A stretch of 64,000 nt of DNA. Origin: Pseudomonas mendocina. GTDB taxonomy: Bacteria; Pseudomonadota; Gammaproteobacteria; Pseudomonadales; Pseudomonadaceae. Positions within the stretch are counted from its first letter, which is position 1; each line of letters starts with the position of its first letter. The translations under genes and the position numbers were made by a program. The DNA lies in the NCBI RefSeq assembly GCF_900636545.1, contig NZ_LR134290.1:4340001-4404000 (forward strand), written 5' to 3'. The notes beneath the pieces are model-generated. The model ran no database searches and was not told the DNA's origin. It saw nothing but the letters and a program-made list of their open reading frames with translations. Below, piece by piece: positions 52,235-63,320 of this stretch.

Positions 52235-53576
52235 GGCGTGGCGCTCCCGACAGGTGCAGGGCGATCAGGCCAGCGCTCTGCTGCTCCAGAATCTGGATCA
52301 GGCCCTTGCTGCGGCTTGCCAGCAGGCTGTGCAGGAACAGCAGCGGAATGGCTACCACCAGGCCCAGCACGGTGGTCACCAGCGCCTGGGAGATACCGTC
52401 GGCCATCAGGCGCGAATCGCCGCCACCGCTCTGAGTGATGGCCTGGAAGGTCACGATCATGCCGGTCACGGTCCCCAGCAGGCCGAGCAGCGGTGCAACG
52501 GCAGCCAGCAGCTTGAGCAGGCCCTGGCCTTTTTCCAGCGGCGGTGTTTCCTGCAGGATCGCTTCGTCGAGCTTCAGCTCCAGAGTTTCCAGGTCAGCCA
52601 GTTGCGGCTTGGCGCCCAGCACACCGATCACACGGCCCAGCGGGTTGTCGCCGCGCGGCGCACTGAGGTCATGCATCTGCGCCTTGACGCCGCTACCAAC
52701 GCGAGCCAGGTAGACCATGCGCCACACAGCGAGAAGCAGGCCGAAAGCACCCAGCACGACGATTACCCAACCGACCAGACCACCCTGCTGCAGACGGTCC
52801 CACAGGGTCGGCTGCTGCTGCAGCTGCGCCAGCAGGCTGCCACGGCTCGGATCGATGGGCAGCGTGGCGAGCGCATCGGTGCTGCTCAGGTAGTCCTTGA
52901 CCTGACCCAGGCCGGACGGCTGACGCGGCGGCGCCACCAGTTGCCCGGCATCGGCGTCGTAACGCAGGAAGGCATCCTCGCCATACACGGCGAAGGCACC
53001 GACACGCAGCACCTGCTGCTCCTGACGCGAACCATCGGCATTCACCACCGGCAGCTGCAGGCGTTCGATACGGCCGCTGGCAGCCAGGTCTTCGAACAGC
53101 AGCATCCAGTAGCCGTCGAGATCGTCGGCGGACGGCAGCGAGCGGCTTTCGGCCAGCGCCTTGAGGCGCTTCAGACGCTCCGGGTACTGGGCGTTGAGCA
53201 GGCTGTCCTGCCATTGACCGGCGACATCACCCGCGCTCTGGCGCACCACGCCAAACAGTTCACCGAGGTGACCAACGCGCTGCGCCAGCAGTTTTTCCTG
53301 CTCGGCCAGCTCGGCCTCCTGCCGGTCGAACTCGGCCTTGAGGCGCTCGCTCTCGGCTTTCTGGGTATTCAGCGCGGAACGCGCGGCAGCCAGCAACTGC
53401 GCCTGCTCGCTACGCTTGGCGAGAAACGCCTGTTCGCGCTCCTGCATGGCGCTGACTTCGGCAGCGCGCTCGCTACGGATGCGCTGCAGCAGTTGATCGG
53501 GGTTGAGGGTTTCGGCCACGGCGGCCAGTGCCGGCAACAGGCTGAGCGCCAATACGGCTACAACACGACGACTCAT
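52227..53576 (-). CDS. Long MotA/TolQ/ExbB protein, TtpC-like
   Basis: 449 residues. Signal peptide (to about 21), a long periplasmic coiled coil (about 25-120, LKAEFDRQEAELAEQEKLLAQRV), a beta domain, and a C-terminal ExbB domain with AVAPLLGLLGTVTGMIVTFQAITQSGGGDSRLMADGISQAL. This N-terminal extension is the hallmark of TtpC, the extra component required by TonB2 systems in Vibrio. It overlaps exbB by 8 bp and the upstream DUF3450 gene by 4 bp, giving the fixed order DUF3450-ttpC-exbB-exbD-tonB-TPR. Confidence 0.9.
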   Translation of the reverse strand: MSRRVVAVLALSLLPALAAVAETLNPDQLLQRIRSERAAEVSAMQEREQAFLAKRSEQAQLLAAARSALNTQKAESERLKAEFDRQEAELAEQEKLLAQRVGHLGELFGVVRQSAGDVAGQWQDSLLNAQYPERLKRLKALAESRSLPSADDLDGYWMLLFEDLAASGRIERLQLPVVNADGSRQEQQVLRVGAFAVYGEDAFLRYDADAGQLVAPPRQPSGLGQVKDYLSSTDALATLPIDPSRGSLLAQLQQQPTLWDRLQQGGLVGWVIVVLGAFGLLLAVWRMVYLARVGSGVKAQMHDLSAPRGDNPLGRVIGVLGAKPQLADLETLELKLDEAILQETPPLEKGQGLLKLLAAVAPLLGLLGTVTGMIVTFQAITQSGGGDSRLMADGISQALVTTVLGLVVAIPLLFLHSLLASRSKGLIQILEQQSAGLIALHLSGAPRRD

Positions 53577-54346
53577 TGTGCGGCCTCCTCGGCCAAGGTC
53601 TTGATCGGCAGGGACAGCACGGCAGGCGCCTGTTGCTGACGGGCGATGGCGATAGCCTGGGTCAGCGGACGACGTGCGCTGCCGTCGAGCACTTCCCAGG
53701 CCTTGGTTTGCGGGTTCCACCAGCCGCTCTCATGGGCATCGAGGGTCTGGTAATAGAGCATGCTGCGGCCAAGGCGCAGGAACTCGACGCTGCGCGAATC
53801 ACCGTCGCCCTGGTTCAGTTCGCCACGCCAGGCTTCGAGCGTGCGGCCATAGTCGCTCTCGATCTGATAGGCCTCGAGGATGCGGCGATATTTGTCGGCC
53901 AGGCTGACATCGGCGCGCGGCAGCAGGTCTTGCAGCTGAGCCAGACGGTCTTCACGTTCCTCGGGCAGGAAGGGTAGATCGGCGGCAATGAACTCACCCA
54001 GCACTTCGACCATCTTGACCATCTGCGGACTTACCGCTTCCTGGGTACGTTCGATGCCATCGAGCTGCTTCTGATAGCTGGTCAGCTCCTGACGCTGGGC
54101 TTCGACCAGATCACGAAGCTGACTGTTATAACCTTTCAAAGCCTCAGCCTGCTGCAGGGCATTTCGGTACTCGGTCAGCATCTCACGACTGGCGTCATCC
54201 AGTTGCTCGACACGGTCCTGCGAGGCTTTAGCCTCGGCGGCCAGGCGCTGGCTTTCATCCAGTGCGGCATCCAGCGGCGCAGCAGCCAGCGAGCCGCTGG
54301 CCAACATCAGGGCCACAGCCAGGGAACGGAGGGGGAAGCGATTCAT
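53573..54346 (-). CDS. DUF3450 periplasmic coiled-coil protein
   Basis: 257 residues from the ATG at 54346; the longer frame to 54427 has no ribosome site and was rejected. Signal peptide (to about 23), long helical coiled coil (about 25-100, AAEAKASQDRVEQLDDASREMLTEYRNAL), then a globular end with LRLGRSMLYYQTLDAHESGWWNPQTKAWEVL, the DUF3450 core. First gene of the TonB operon. It probably pairs with the coiled coil of the TtpC-like protein. A sequence near 54390-54405 loosely resembles half a Fur box, not enough to call. Confidence 0.87.
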   Translation of the reverse strand: MNRFPLRSLAVALMLASGSLAAAPLDAALDESQRLAAEAKASQDRVEQLDDASREMLTEYRNALQQAEALKGYNSQLRDLVEAQRQELTSYQKQLDGIERTQEAVSPQMVKMVEVLGEFIAADLPFLPEEREDRLAQLQDLLPRADVSLADKYRRILEAYQIESDYGRTLEAWRGELNQGDGDSRSVEFLRLGRSMLYYQTLDAHESGWWNPQTKAWEVLDGSARRPLTQAIAIARQQQAPAVLSLPIKTLAEEAAQ

Positions 54347-54454
54347 GCGCAGAGGGTCCTCAACAGACAGGCTTGCTTCAAAAAGAGAAACATTATCATC
54401 TAGAGATGCATTTGAAGCAATGGACAAAACACCGCAGCAGAGCCCGTCGATCTA

Positions 54455-54468
54455 TTGAGCCAGGTCAA
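54455..54468 (+). promoter_or_regulatory. Possible Anr box upstream of oprG
   Basis: TTGAG-N4-GTCAA differs from the Anr consensus TTGAT-N4-ATCAA at two positions. It lies 72-85 bp before the oprG start. OprG of P. aeruginosa is known to rise under low oxygen through Anr, which supports the call. Confidence 0.45.
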
Positions 54469-54539
54469 AAAGTGGATTGTTGCTTGGCTTAGCATTGATT
54501 CCAGCCAAGACACACAACCGACTCGAACTGGAGTTCGCT

Positions 54540-55232
54540 ATGTACAAGTCACTGTTCACTGCCTCACTGCTGGCCCTGGCCGTCGCCGCCCCCATTGCTC
54601 AGGCCCACCAGGCCGGCGACATCCTCATCCGCGCCGGGGCCATCACCGTCAACCCGGAGGCCGACTCCTCCAGCGTCAAGGTCGATCGCGGTGGCCTCGC
54701 CGGTGCCAACCTCGGCGGAAAGGCAACCATGAGCAGTGACACCCAGCTGGGCCTGAACTTCGCCTATATGCTCACCGACAATCTGGGCATCGAGTTGCTG
54801 GCGGCAACGCCGTTCGAGCATGATGTGAAGATCAAGGGCACCGTCCTCGATGCAGCCAATGGCAAGCTGGGTACCCTCAAGCATCTGCCGCCGACTCTGA
54901 GCCTTGTGTATTACCCACTAGACGCCAAGTCAGCCTTCCAGCCCTATGTCGGAGCAGGCATCAACTACACCTGGATTTTCGACGAGCACGTCGGCAGCGC
55001 CGCCAGCGCCAACGGCTTCGACAACTTCCGCGCCAAGAACTCCTGGGGCCTGGCCTGGCAGGTGGGTGCCGACTACATGCTGACCGACAGCCTGATGCTC
55101 AACGCCCAAGTGCGTTACATCGACATCGACACTACTGCCTATGTCGACAACAATGCCCTCGGTGTTCGCGCGAAGGTCGATGTGGACGTCGACCCCTTCG
55201 TCTACATGGTCGGCCTGGGCTACAAGTTCTGA
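54540..55232 (+). CDS. oprG: OmpW-family outer-membrane protein OprG
   Basis: 230 residues from the ATG at 54540. Signal peptide (cut after AQAHQ, about 23), eight-stranded barrel with HQAGDILIRAGAITVNPEADSS at the start, LGLNFAYMLTDNLGIELLAATPFEHDVKI and the terminal YKF. OmpW/OprG barrels let small hydrophobic molecules diffuse laterally out of the barrel. Located at the P. aeruginosa PA4067 position between the zinc/TonB genes and the epimerase gene. Likely low-oxygen regulated. Confidence 0.92.
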   Translation: MYKSLFTASLLALAVAAPIAQAHQAGDILIRAGAITVNPEADSSSVKVDRGGLAGANLGGKATMSSDTQLGLNFAYMLTDNLGIELLAATPFEHDVKIKGTVLDAANGKLGTLKHLPPTLSLVYYPLDAKSAFQPYVGAGINYTWIFDEHVGSAASANGFDNFRAKNSWGLAWQVGADYMLTDSLMLNAQVRYIDIDTTAYVDNNALGVRAKVDVDVDPFVYMVGLGYKF

Positions 55233-55249
55233 CAGCCCTCGCAGAAACG

Positions 55250-55275
55250 AAAAAGCCGGCGAAAGCCGGCTTTTT
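55250..55275. terminator. Rho-independent terminator after oprG
   Basis: AAAAAGCCGGC-GAAA-GCCGGCTTTTT: a perfect stem, GNRA loop and A/T runs, working for oprG and probably for the convergent epimerase gene. Confidence 0.92.
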
Positions 55276-55287
55276 CATGTGCCCGAT

Positions 55288-56208
55288 TCACTGTTCGAGC
55301 AACTGACGTAACCCTTCACGCAGAGGCGTTTGCGGCGGCATACGGTAATGAGCCTGCAAACGCGTATTGTCGGCACGAGAGTGACGGATGTCGCCAGCTC
55401 GTGCAGGCGAGTAGGTGACTTGCGGCAAGCCCGTGCAAAGCGCACCGATCTCCGCCAGCAGCTGATTGAGGCTTACCGCCTGGTTCCAGCCGACATTGAC
55501 CGGCTGCTCGACGAACTCACCCAGCAGCCCCTGCAGCAGCAGCTCGATCAAATCGCCAATATAGAAAAAATCCCGGGTCTGCTCGCCATCGCCGAAGACG
55601 CTGATCGGTAGCCCCCGCTGTGCCCGCTGGGTGAAGATGCTGATCACCCCAGAATAAGGCGAGGATGGATCCTGGCGCGGCCCGAAGACATTGAAGAAAC
55701 GGAACACCGCCGGCTCCAGCGCATGCTGGCGGCGATAGAAATCCAGATAGTGCTCACTGGCGAGCTTGTCCGCCGCATAGGGCGTCAACGGCGCCTTGGC
55801 AGTGGTCTCATCGATCGCCACGCCTTCACCGTTGTTGCCATAGATCGCTGCGCTGGAGGCATAGACCACACGCCGCACACCATGTCGGCGCATCGCTTCG
55901 CAGACATTCAGAGTGCCGATGAAGTTGCTCTGATGCGTCGCTACGGGGTCGTCCACCGAAGCCTGCACCGAAGCCACCGCAGCCAGATGCGCAACAGCCG
56001 AACAACCCGCTACCGCGCGGGCAACCACCTCGACATCAGCGACATCGCCCTCGATGAAGCACAAACGCGGATTATCCAGCGGCAGATTGCTGCGCTTGCC
56101 CATGGACAGGTTGTCCAGCACACGCACGCCGTGGCCGGCAGCCAGCAAGGCATCGACCAGATGCGAGCCAATGAAGCCGGCGCCGCCGGTTACGAGAATT
56201 TCAGCCAT
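55288..56208 (-). CDS. NAD-dependent sugar-nucleotide epimerase/dehydratase (extended SDR)
   Basis: 306 residues from the ATG at 56208. NAD motif TGGAGFIG (7-14), catalytic YxxxK at Tyr144-Lys148 (PYAADK) and Ser118/119. FFNVFGPRQDPSSPYSGVIS is typical of UDP-glucose/GlcNAc 4-epimerases. Likely acts on a nucleotide sugar for surface polysaccharide. The start overlaps the stop of the partner SDR gene by 8 bp (56201-56208). P. aeruginosa has the same pair next to oprG (PA4068-4069). Confidence 0.9.
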   Translation of the reverse strand: MAEILVTGGAGFIGSHLVDALLAAGHGVRVLDNLSMGKRSNLPLDNPRLCFIEGDVADVEVVARAVAGCSAVAHLAAVASVQASVDDPVATHQSNFIGTLNVCEAMRRHGVRRVVYASSAAIYGNNGEGVAIDETTAKAPLTPYAADKLASEHYLDFYRRQHALEPAVFRFFNVFGPRQDPSSPYSGVISIFTQRAQRGLPISVFGDGEQTRDFFYIGDLIELLLQGLLGEFVEQPVNVGWNQAVSLNQLLAEIGALCTGLPQVTYSPARAGDIRHSRADNTRLQAHYRMPPQTPLREGLRQLLEQ

Positions 56209-57085
56209 GACGATAATAACGGTCCAGCAGGCTCGGCAGACCGGAGCGCCAGGCGCGTGGTTTGATGCCGAAGGTGTGAAGAATCTTCTTGCAGGCCAGT
56301 ACGGCGTGCTGCGGTTCGTCGGCAGTATCCGGGCGAGCGGCGTGCGCCTGAGGGGCGACATCCTCGACCAGGTTGCTGCGATAGTGACGCGCCTCGCTCA
56401 GTACCGCCTGCCCCAGGCTCAGCGACGTGCTGGCCTCGTGGCCACCGTAATGGTAGGTCCCCCACAAGGGCGACTCGCAGTCCAGCTGCTTGAGCACCGC
56501 CAGAATCACCCGCGCGGCATCGTCCACCAGCGTGGGATTACCGCGCCGATCATCGGCGAGATACAGCGCATCATCGCGCTCGGCCCGCTGTAGAAATCGC
56601 CCCAGCAACCCTTCTCGACTGTCATCGAGCAACCAGCCGAAGCGCAGTAACACATGACGCGGACAGATCGCACGCACGCTCTGCTCCAGTCGCCACAACG
56701 CCTGCCCCCGCAGCCCCAGAGGCACCGGCTCTTCCTTTTCGCTGTAGGCGGTGACCCGCGAACCATCGAACACGCGATAGCTGGAAGGCTGCAACAGTAC
56801 GATGGAGTGGTGCTGGCACAATTCGGCCAGGCGCTCCACGGCGCGCTCCTGGGTTTGCAGACGCGACTCGACCACCGACTCGGCCTGAAACCAGTCGAAG
56901 TAATAGGCCAGGTTGATCAGCGCATCCGGGCGGGTATCGTCGAGCAACTCAGTCAGGCTGGCAGCATCCCAACCCTCTTCCGGCGGGCGTGGCGCAAGGA
57001 AGCCGATGTCTTCCTCGGCGCCAAGACGGATCAGCGCTTGCCCCAGGGCACTACCGCCGCCCAGCAGCATCAGGCGCATACGCAT
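56201..57085 (-). CDS. RmlD-like SDR protein lacking a canonical YxxxK
   Basis: 294 residues. The Rossmann start MRLMLLGGGSALGQALIRLG (GGGSALGQ, 9-16) and RmlD-like region RPDALINLAYYFDWFQAESV and LLRFGWLLDDS point to the dTDP-4-dehydrorhamnose reductase subgroup. Where the YxxxK catalytic pair is expected, the chain reads GLRGQALWRLE, without Tyr or Lys. It may be a non-catalytic partner or use other residues. Overlaps the epimerase gene, so the two products are made together and may form a complex. Function unknown. Confidence 0.75.
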   Translation of the reverse strand: MRMRLMLLGGGSALGQALIRLGAEEDIGFLAPRPPEEGWDAASLTELLDDTRPDALINLAYYFDWFQAESVVESRLQTQERAVERLAELCQHHSIVLLQPSSYRVFDGSRVTAYSEKEEPVPLGLRGQALWRLEQSVRAICPRHVLLRFGWLLDDSREGLLGRFLQRAERDDALYLADDRRGNPTLVDDAARVILAVLKQLDCESPLWGTYHYGGHEASTSLSLGQAVLSEARHYRSNLVEDVAPQAHAARPDTADEPQHAVLACKKILHTFGIKPRAWRSGLPSLLDRYYRHG

Positions 57086-57170
57086 GGTGGTTCGGGTGAC
57101 TCCAGAATTGTTCTGCCTACCGGTGTGGCGGCGATGATGGCCGATATTCTGCTGGTTTTACCCGGTGTCG

Positions 57171-57584
57171 TCACCCTGCAATAACGCGCGGCTGCGGATC
57201 GGCAACACGTTCGCCTGCCTGATCGAAGGCCTGCTGCGCACGGGCGATCTCGGCGACATTGCGTTCCACCCAATGGTCTATGGCACGAATCGGCTCACTG
57301 AGCGAATGCCCCAGCGGCGTCAACGAGTACTCCACTCGCGGTGGCACCTCAGCGTAGGCCTGACGTACGACCAGACCGAAGCGCTCCAGGCGGCGAATCG
57401 TCTGAATCAGCATCTTCTCCGAGATGCCCTCGACACGGCGACGCAACTCGGCGGTGCGCAAGGTGCCGCCATGCGCCAGCGCGTGGATCAACAGCAGCGA
57501 CCACTTGTCCGCGATCACTGCCAGTACATGGCGTGCCGGGCAGACACCACTGAAGACATTGCCTGGGCGAACGTCATCGGACAT
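57171..57584 (-). CDS. HxlR-family transcriptional regulator
   Basis: 137 residues from the ATG at 57584, which has GGAG 8 bases upstream; a start at 57608 would put the operator inside the gene. The winged helix shows VCPARHVLAVIADKWSLLLIHAL, LRTAELRRRVEGISEKMLIQTIRRLERFGLV and VEYSLTPLGHSL. The N-terminal Cys is often redox- or electrophile-sensing in this family. Divergent from a glutathione S-transferase gene, with a small palindrome between, suggesting it controls that gene in response to electrophiles (inference). Confidence 0.87.
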   Translation of the reverse strand: MSDDVRPGNVFSGVCPARHVLAVIADKWSLLLIHALAHGGTLRTAELRRRVEGISEKMLIQTIRRLERFGLVVRQAYAEVPPRVEYSLTPLGHSLSEPIRAIDHWVERNVAEIARAQQAFDQAGERVADPQPRVIAG

Positions 57585-57600
57585 CGAGGCGACTCCAAAA

Positions 57601-57616
57601 CTTACCAATAGGTAGG
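57601..57616 (-). promoter_or_regulatory. Candidate HxlR operator
   Basis: CTTACC-AATA-GGTAGG, with core TACCAATAGGTA (57603-57614), is a near-perfect inverted repeat 17 bp before the regulator start and about 70 bp before gstA. The placement fits autoregulation plus control of gstA. Confidence 0.5.
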
Positions 57617-57686
57617 TACTTGCTCAAAGGAAAGCGAAGAGTAAGCTCTTTCGCGTCCATCCTCCACCACGAATAAGGAATCTCGC

Positions 57687-58292
57687 ATGAAGCTGTACTA
57701 CAAAGCTGGCGCCTGCTCGCTCTCGCCGCACATCGCGCTACGCGAAGCCGGCCTGCCGTTCGAACTGGAAGCGGTCGACCTGAAGACCAAACTCACCGCC
57801 TCGGGCGAAGACTTCATCCGGATCAACGGCAAGGGCTACATCCCCGCCCTGCAGTTGGACAACGGCAAGGTGCTAACCGAAGGCGCGGCCATCGTGCAGT
57901 ACATCGCCGACCTCAAGCCCGAAAGCGGCCTGGCCCCGGCCAACGGCAGCGAAGCACGCTACGAACTGCAGAGCTGGCTCAGCTTCATCTCCAGCGAACT
58001 GCACAAGCCCTTCGGCAGCATGTTCAACCCGGCGCAGAGCGCAGACTGGAAAGCCGCCGCCCAGGCGCTGCTGAGCAAGCGCCTCGACTGGCTCGTCACC
58101 GAACTCGGCGAACGCGAGTTCCTGCTCGGTGACCGCTTCACCGTGGCCGACGGCTACCTGTTCACCGTTCTGGGCTGGGCCGGCATGGTCGGTTTCTCTC
58201 TTGATCCCTGGCCGAGCCTGCAGGCCTACCACGCCCGAATCGGCGCGCGCCCGAAGGTGATCGAAGCACTCAAGGCCGAAGGCCTGATCTGA
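57687..58292 (+). CDS. gstA: Glutathione S-transferase (GstA/beta class)
   Basis: 201 residues. It begins MKLYYKAGACSLSPHIALRE with Cys10 at the position used by bacterial beta-class GSTs to bind glutathione. The N-terminal thioredoxin-like domain has PALQLDNGKVLTEGAAIVQYIAD (cis-Pro and Glu/Ser of the GSH site); the C-terminal half is all-helical. It conjugates or reduces electrophiles in the cytoplasm. Probably regulated by the divergent HxlR protein. Confidence 0.93.
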   Translation: MKLYYKAGACSLSPHIALREAGLPFELEAVDLKTKLTASGEDFIRINGKGYIPALQLDNGKVLTEGAAIVQYIADLKPESGLAPANGSEARYELQSWLSFISSELHKPFGSMFNPAQSADWKAAAQALLSKRLDWLVTELGEREFLLGDRFTVADGYLFTVLGWAGMVGFSLDPWPSLQAYHARIGARPKVIEALKAEGLI

Positions 58293-58300
58293 AGTCCAAA

Positions 58301-58330
58301 GAAAAACCCCGAGGCTAGCTCGGGGTTTTC
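58301..58330. terminator. Bidirectional terminator between gstA and ssb
   Basis: AAAACCCCGAG-GCTAG-CTCGGGGTTTT: 11-bp stem with A/T runs on both sides, between the convergent genes gstA and ssb. Confidence 0.9.
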
Positions 58331-58352
58331 GGATCAGCTCGGTATCACGCGA

Positions 58353-58844
58353 TTAGAACGGAATATCGTCGTCGAAGCTGTCGTAGTCAGGCGCTGGCTG
58401 GGCCTGCTGCGGAGCCGGACGCTCCTGACGCGGCGCCTGTTGCGGTTCACGCTGCGGGGCCGGACGCGACTGGCGCGGCGCGCCGCCTTCATCACCGCTA
58501 GGACGACCGCCCAGCAGCTGCATGGTGCCCTGCATGTCGACGATGATCTCGGTGGTGTAGCGCTTGATGCCGTCCTTTTCCCACTCGCGGGTCTGCAGCT
58601 TGCCCTCGATGTACACCTGCGAACCCTTGCGCAGGTATTCGCCGGCGATCTCGGCGACCTTGCCGAACAGGGCAACGCGGTGCCATTCGGTCTTCTCGAC
58701 CTTCTGCCCGGTCTGCTTGTCGGTCCACTGCTCGCTGGTGGCCAGGCTCAGGTTGGTTACCGCGTTGCCGCTGGGCAGGTAGCGTGTTTCCGGGTCCTGG
58801 CCGCAGGTGCCGACCAGAATGACTTTGTTAACCCCACGGGCCAT
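58353..58844 (-). CDS. ssb: Single-stranded DNA-binding protein
   Basis: 163 residues. OB-fold (1-110) begins [26 protein letters not shown] and includes [24 protein letters not shown] disordered Gly/Gln/Pro linker leads to the acidic tip DSFDDDIPF, which binds partner proteins. Essential for replication and repair. Lies 9 bp after the MFS gene and next to uvrA, the order seen in many gammaproteobacteria. Confidence 0.97.
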   Translation of the reverse strand: MARGVNKVILVGTCGQDPETRYLPSGNAVTNLSLATSEQWTDKQTGQKVEKTEWHRVALFGKVAEIAGEYLRKGSQVYIEGKLQTREWEKDGIKRYTTEIIVDMQGTMQLLGGRPSGDEGGAPRQSRPAPQREPQQAPRQERPAPQQAQPAPDYDSFDDDIPF

Positions 58845-58853
58845 AACGTTCTC

Positions 58854-60248
58854 CTAGACTCGGCACGTCGCTGGCGCCGATACGATCAGGCTTTCCAGCG
58901 TCGTGCGATCCACTTGTTGGGTATCGACTTTGATATAGATGGCCGCTTCGTCGACCACCACCACGGCGTCCGCCACTCCAGGCGTCGCCTTGAGGCGTTC
59001 GACCAGTCCAACATCAGCCAGTGCCGCGGCATCGAGCGGCAGACGCAAACTGGTCACATACGGCGGTTCGCGCATAGTAACAGCAATGGCCAGCCAAATC
59101 GCACAGAGCACGGCGCAGCCGATGAAGACACCATTCAGCCCCACATGCTGGTACAGCCAGCCACCGAGAATGCCGCCCAGCGCAGCACCAAGGAACTGAC
59201 TGGTGGAATAGACCCCCATCGCGGTGCCCTTGCCACCGGCCGGCGCCACCTTGCTGACCAGCGACGGCAGCGAGGCCTCGAGCAAGTTGAAGGCAGTGAA
59301 GAACACCACGATACCCAGCACCAGCGCGCGTAGACCACTGCCGAAAAGAGCGAAGTAAAGCTCGCATAGCAGCAACACCGACACGGCCCCGAGCAGTACG
59401 CGTTTCATCTGGCGCTTTTTCTCGCCGTAGATGATGAACGGCACCATGCCGAAGAAACCGATCAACAGCGCGGTGAGGTAGACCCACCAGTGTTCTTCCT
59501 TGACCAACCCGCCCTGCTCCACCAGCGCCAGCGGCAAGGCCACGAAACTAGCCATGAGTACCGCATGCAAGGCCAGGATGGCAAAGTCCAGGCGCAGCAG
59601 GTCGCCATGCTTGAGGGTCGGCCACAAGGCCTGCGCCGCCACGCCGGACTCGCGGTGCTGCAGCGGCCCGGCATCCTTCGGCACGATACCGGCGACGATC
59701 AGGATACCGAGCAGCGCCATCGCCCCGGTGGCCCAGAACAGCCCGGACAGGCCGAAGGCTCGTGTCAGCAGCGGGCCGACCACCATGGCCACGGCGAACG
59801 ACAGGCCGATACTCATGCCGATCATGGCCATGGCCTTGGTCCGATGCTGCTCACGGGTCAGGTCCGAGAGCAACGCCATCACCGCCGCGGAAATCGCCCC
59901 GGCGCCCTGCAGCACGCGCCCGGCGATCACACCCCAGATCGAGTCGGCATTGGCTGCCAGCACGCTGCCGGCGGCGAAGATCAACAGGCCGACGTAGATA
60001 ACCGGACGTCGGCCGATGCGGTCACTGATGATGCCGAAGGGAATTTGCAGCACGGCCTGGGTCAAACCATAGGCACCGATGGCCAGGCCGATCAGCGCCG
60101 GCGTACTGCCGGTCAGATCCATGCCGTAGGTGGCCAGCACGGGCAGCACCATGAACATGCCCAGCATACGAAACGCGAACACCATGGCCAGGCCGCCGGC
60201 CGCGCGGGTCTCGCTACTACTCATGCGCTCGCTGTGCGGATCGTGCAT
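58854..60248 (-). CDS. Major facilitator superfamily transporter
   Basis: 464 residues from the ATG at 60248 (AGGG eight bases upstream). Twelve membrane helices; the cytoplasmic loop 2-3 motif is FGIISDRIGRRPVI. The last 70 residues form an extra soluble domain (LVERLKATPGVADAVVVVDEAAIYIKVDTQQVDRTT) seen in this Pseudomonas subgroup. Probably a drug/metabolite:H+ antiporter; substrate unknown. Divergent from uvrA and just before ssb (PA4233 position). Confidence 0.9.
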   Translation of the reverse strand: MHDPHSERMSSSETRAAGGLAMVFAFRMLGMFMVLPVLATYGMDLTGSTPALIGLAIGAYGLTQAVLQIPFGIISDRIGRRPVIYVGLLIFAAGSVLAANADSIWGVIAGRVLQGAGAISAAVMALLSDLTREQHRTKAMAMIGMSIGLSFAVAMVVGPLLTRAFGLSGLFWATGAMALLGILIVAGIVPKDAGPLQHRESGVAAQALWPTLKHGDLLRLDFAILALHAVLMASFVALPLALVEQGGLVKEEHWWVYLTALLIGFFGMVPFIIYGEKKRQMKRVLLGAVSVLLLCELYFALFGSGLRALVLGIVVFFTAFNLLEASLPSLVSKVAPAGGKGTAMGVYSTSQFLGAALGGILGGWLYQHVGLNGVFIGCAVLCAIWLAIAVTMREPPYVTSLRLPLDAAALADVGLVERLKATPGVADAVVVVDEAAIYIKVDTQQVDRTTLESLIVSAPATCRV

Positions 60249-60316
60249 CGAATAAACCCTGAGGAAATCAGCCGGCGATTCTAGCAGCCGGCGTCGTTTC
60301 GGCACAGGCGCACACT

Positions 60317-60346
60317 TTGCCGCAGGGTAGCGGCAAGCCCTATACT
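60317..60346 (+). promoter_or_regulatory. Sigma-70 promoter for uvrA
   Basis: -35 TTGCCG (60317-60322), 18-bp spacer, -10 TATACT (60341-60346), about 90 bp before the uvrA GTG. No CTG-N10-CAG LexA box was seen in the region. Confidence 0.6.
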
Positions 60347-60438
60347 CGACCGTTTCCGCCCGCCCAGCGAGGCCCGTTGCAAGCCGCCAGCGTTTGATGC
60401 GGCAGAGGCAACGCAGACAGCTTTCAGAGGTTCCCTAA

Positions 60439-63273
<2,835 letters not shown>

Positions 63274-63277
63274 AACG

Positions 63278-63308
63278 AAAGAGCCCCGCACATGCGGGGC
63301 TCTTTTTT
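63278..63308. terminator. Rho-independent terminator after uvrA
   Basis: AAAGAGCCCCGCA-CA-TGCGGGGCTCTTT followed by further T residues, 5 bp after the uvrA stop; also usable by the convergent ferritin gene. Confidence 0.92.
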
Positions 63309-63320
63309 GGACAAGTCAAC

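Noticed and set aside
60249..60438. LexA (SOS) box before uvrA
   Set aside because: No CTG-N10-CAG palindrome was found; only a sigma-70 type promoter is visible.
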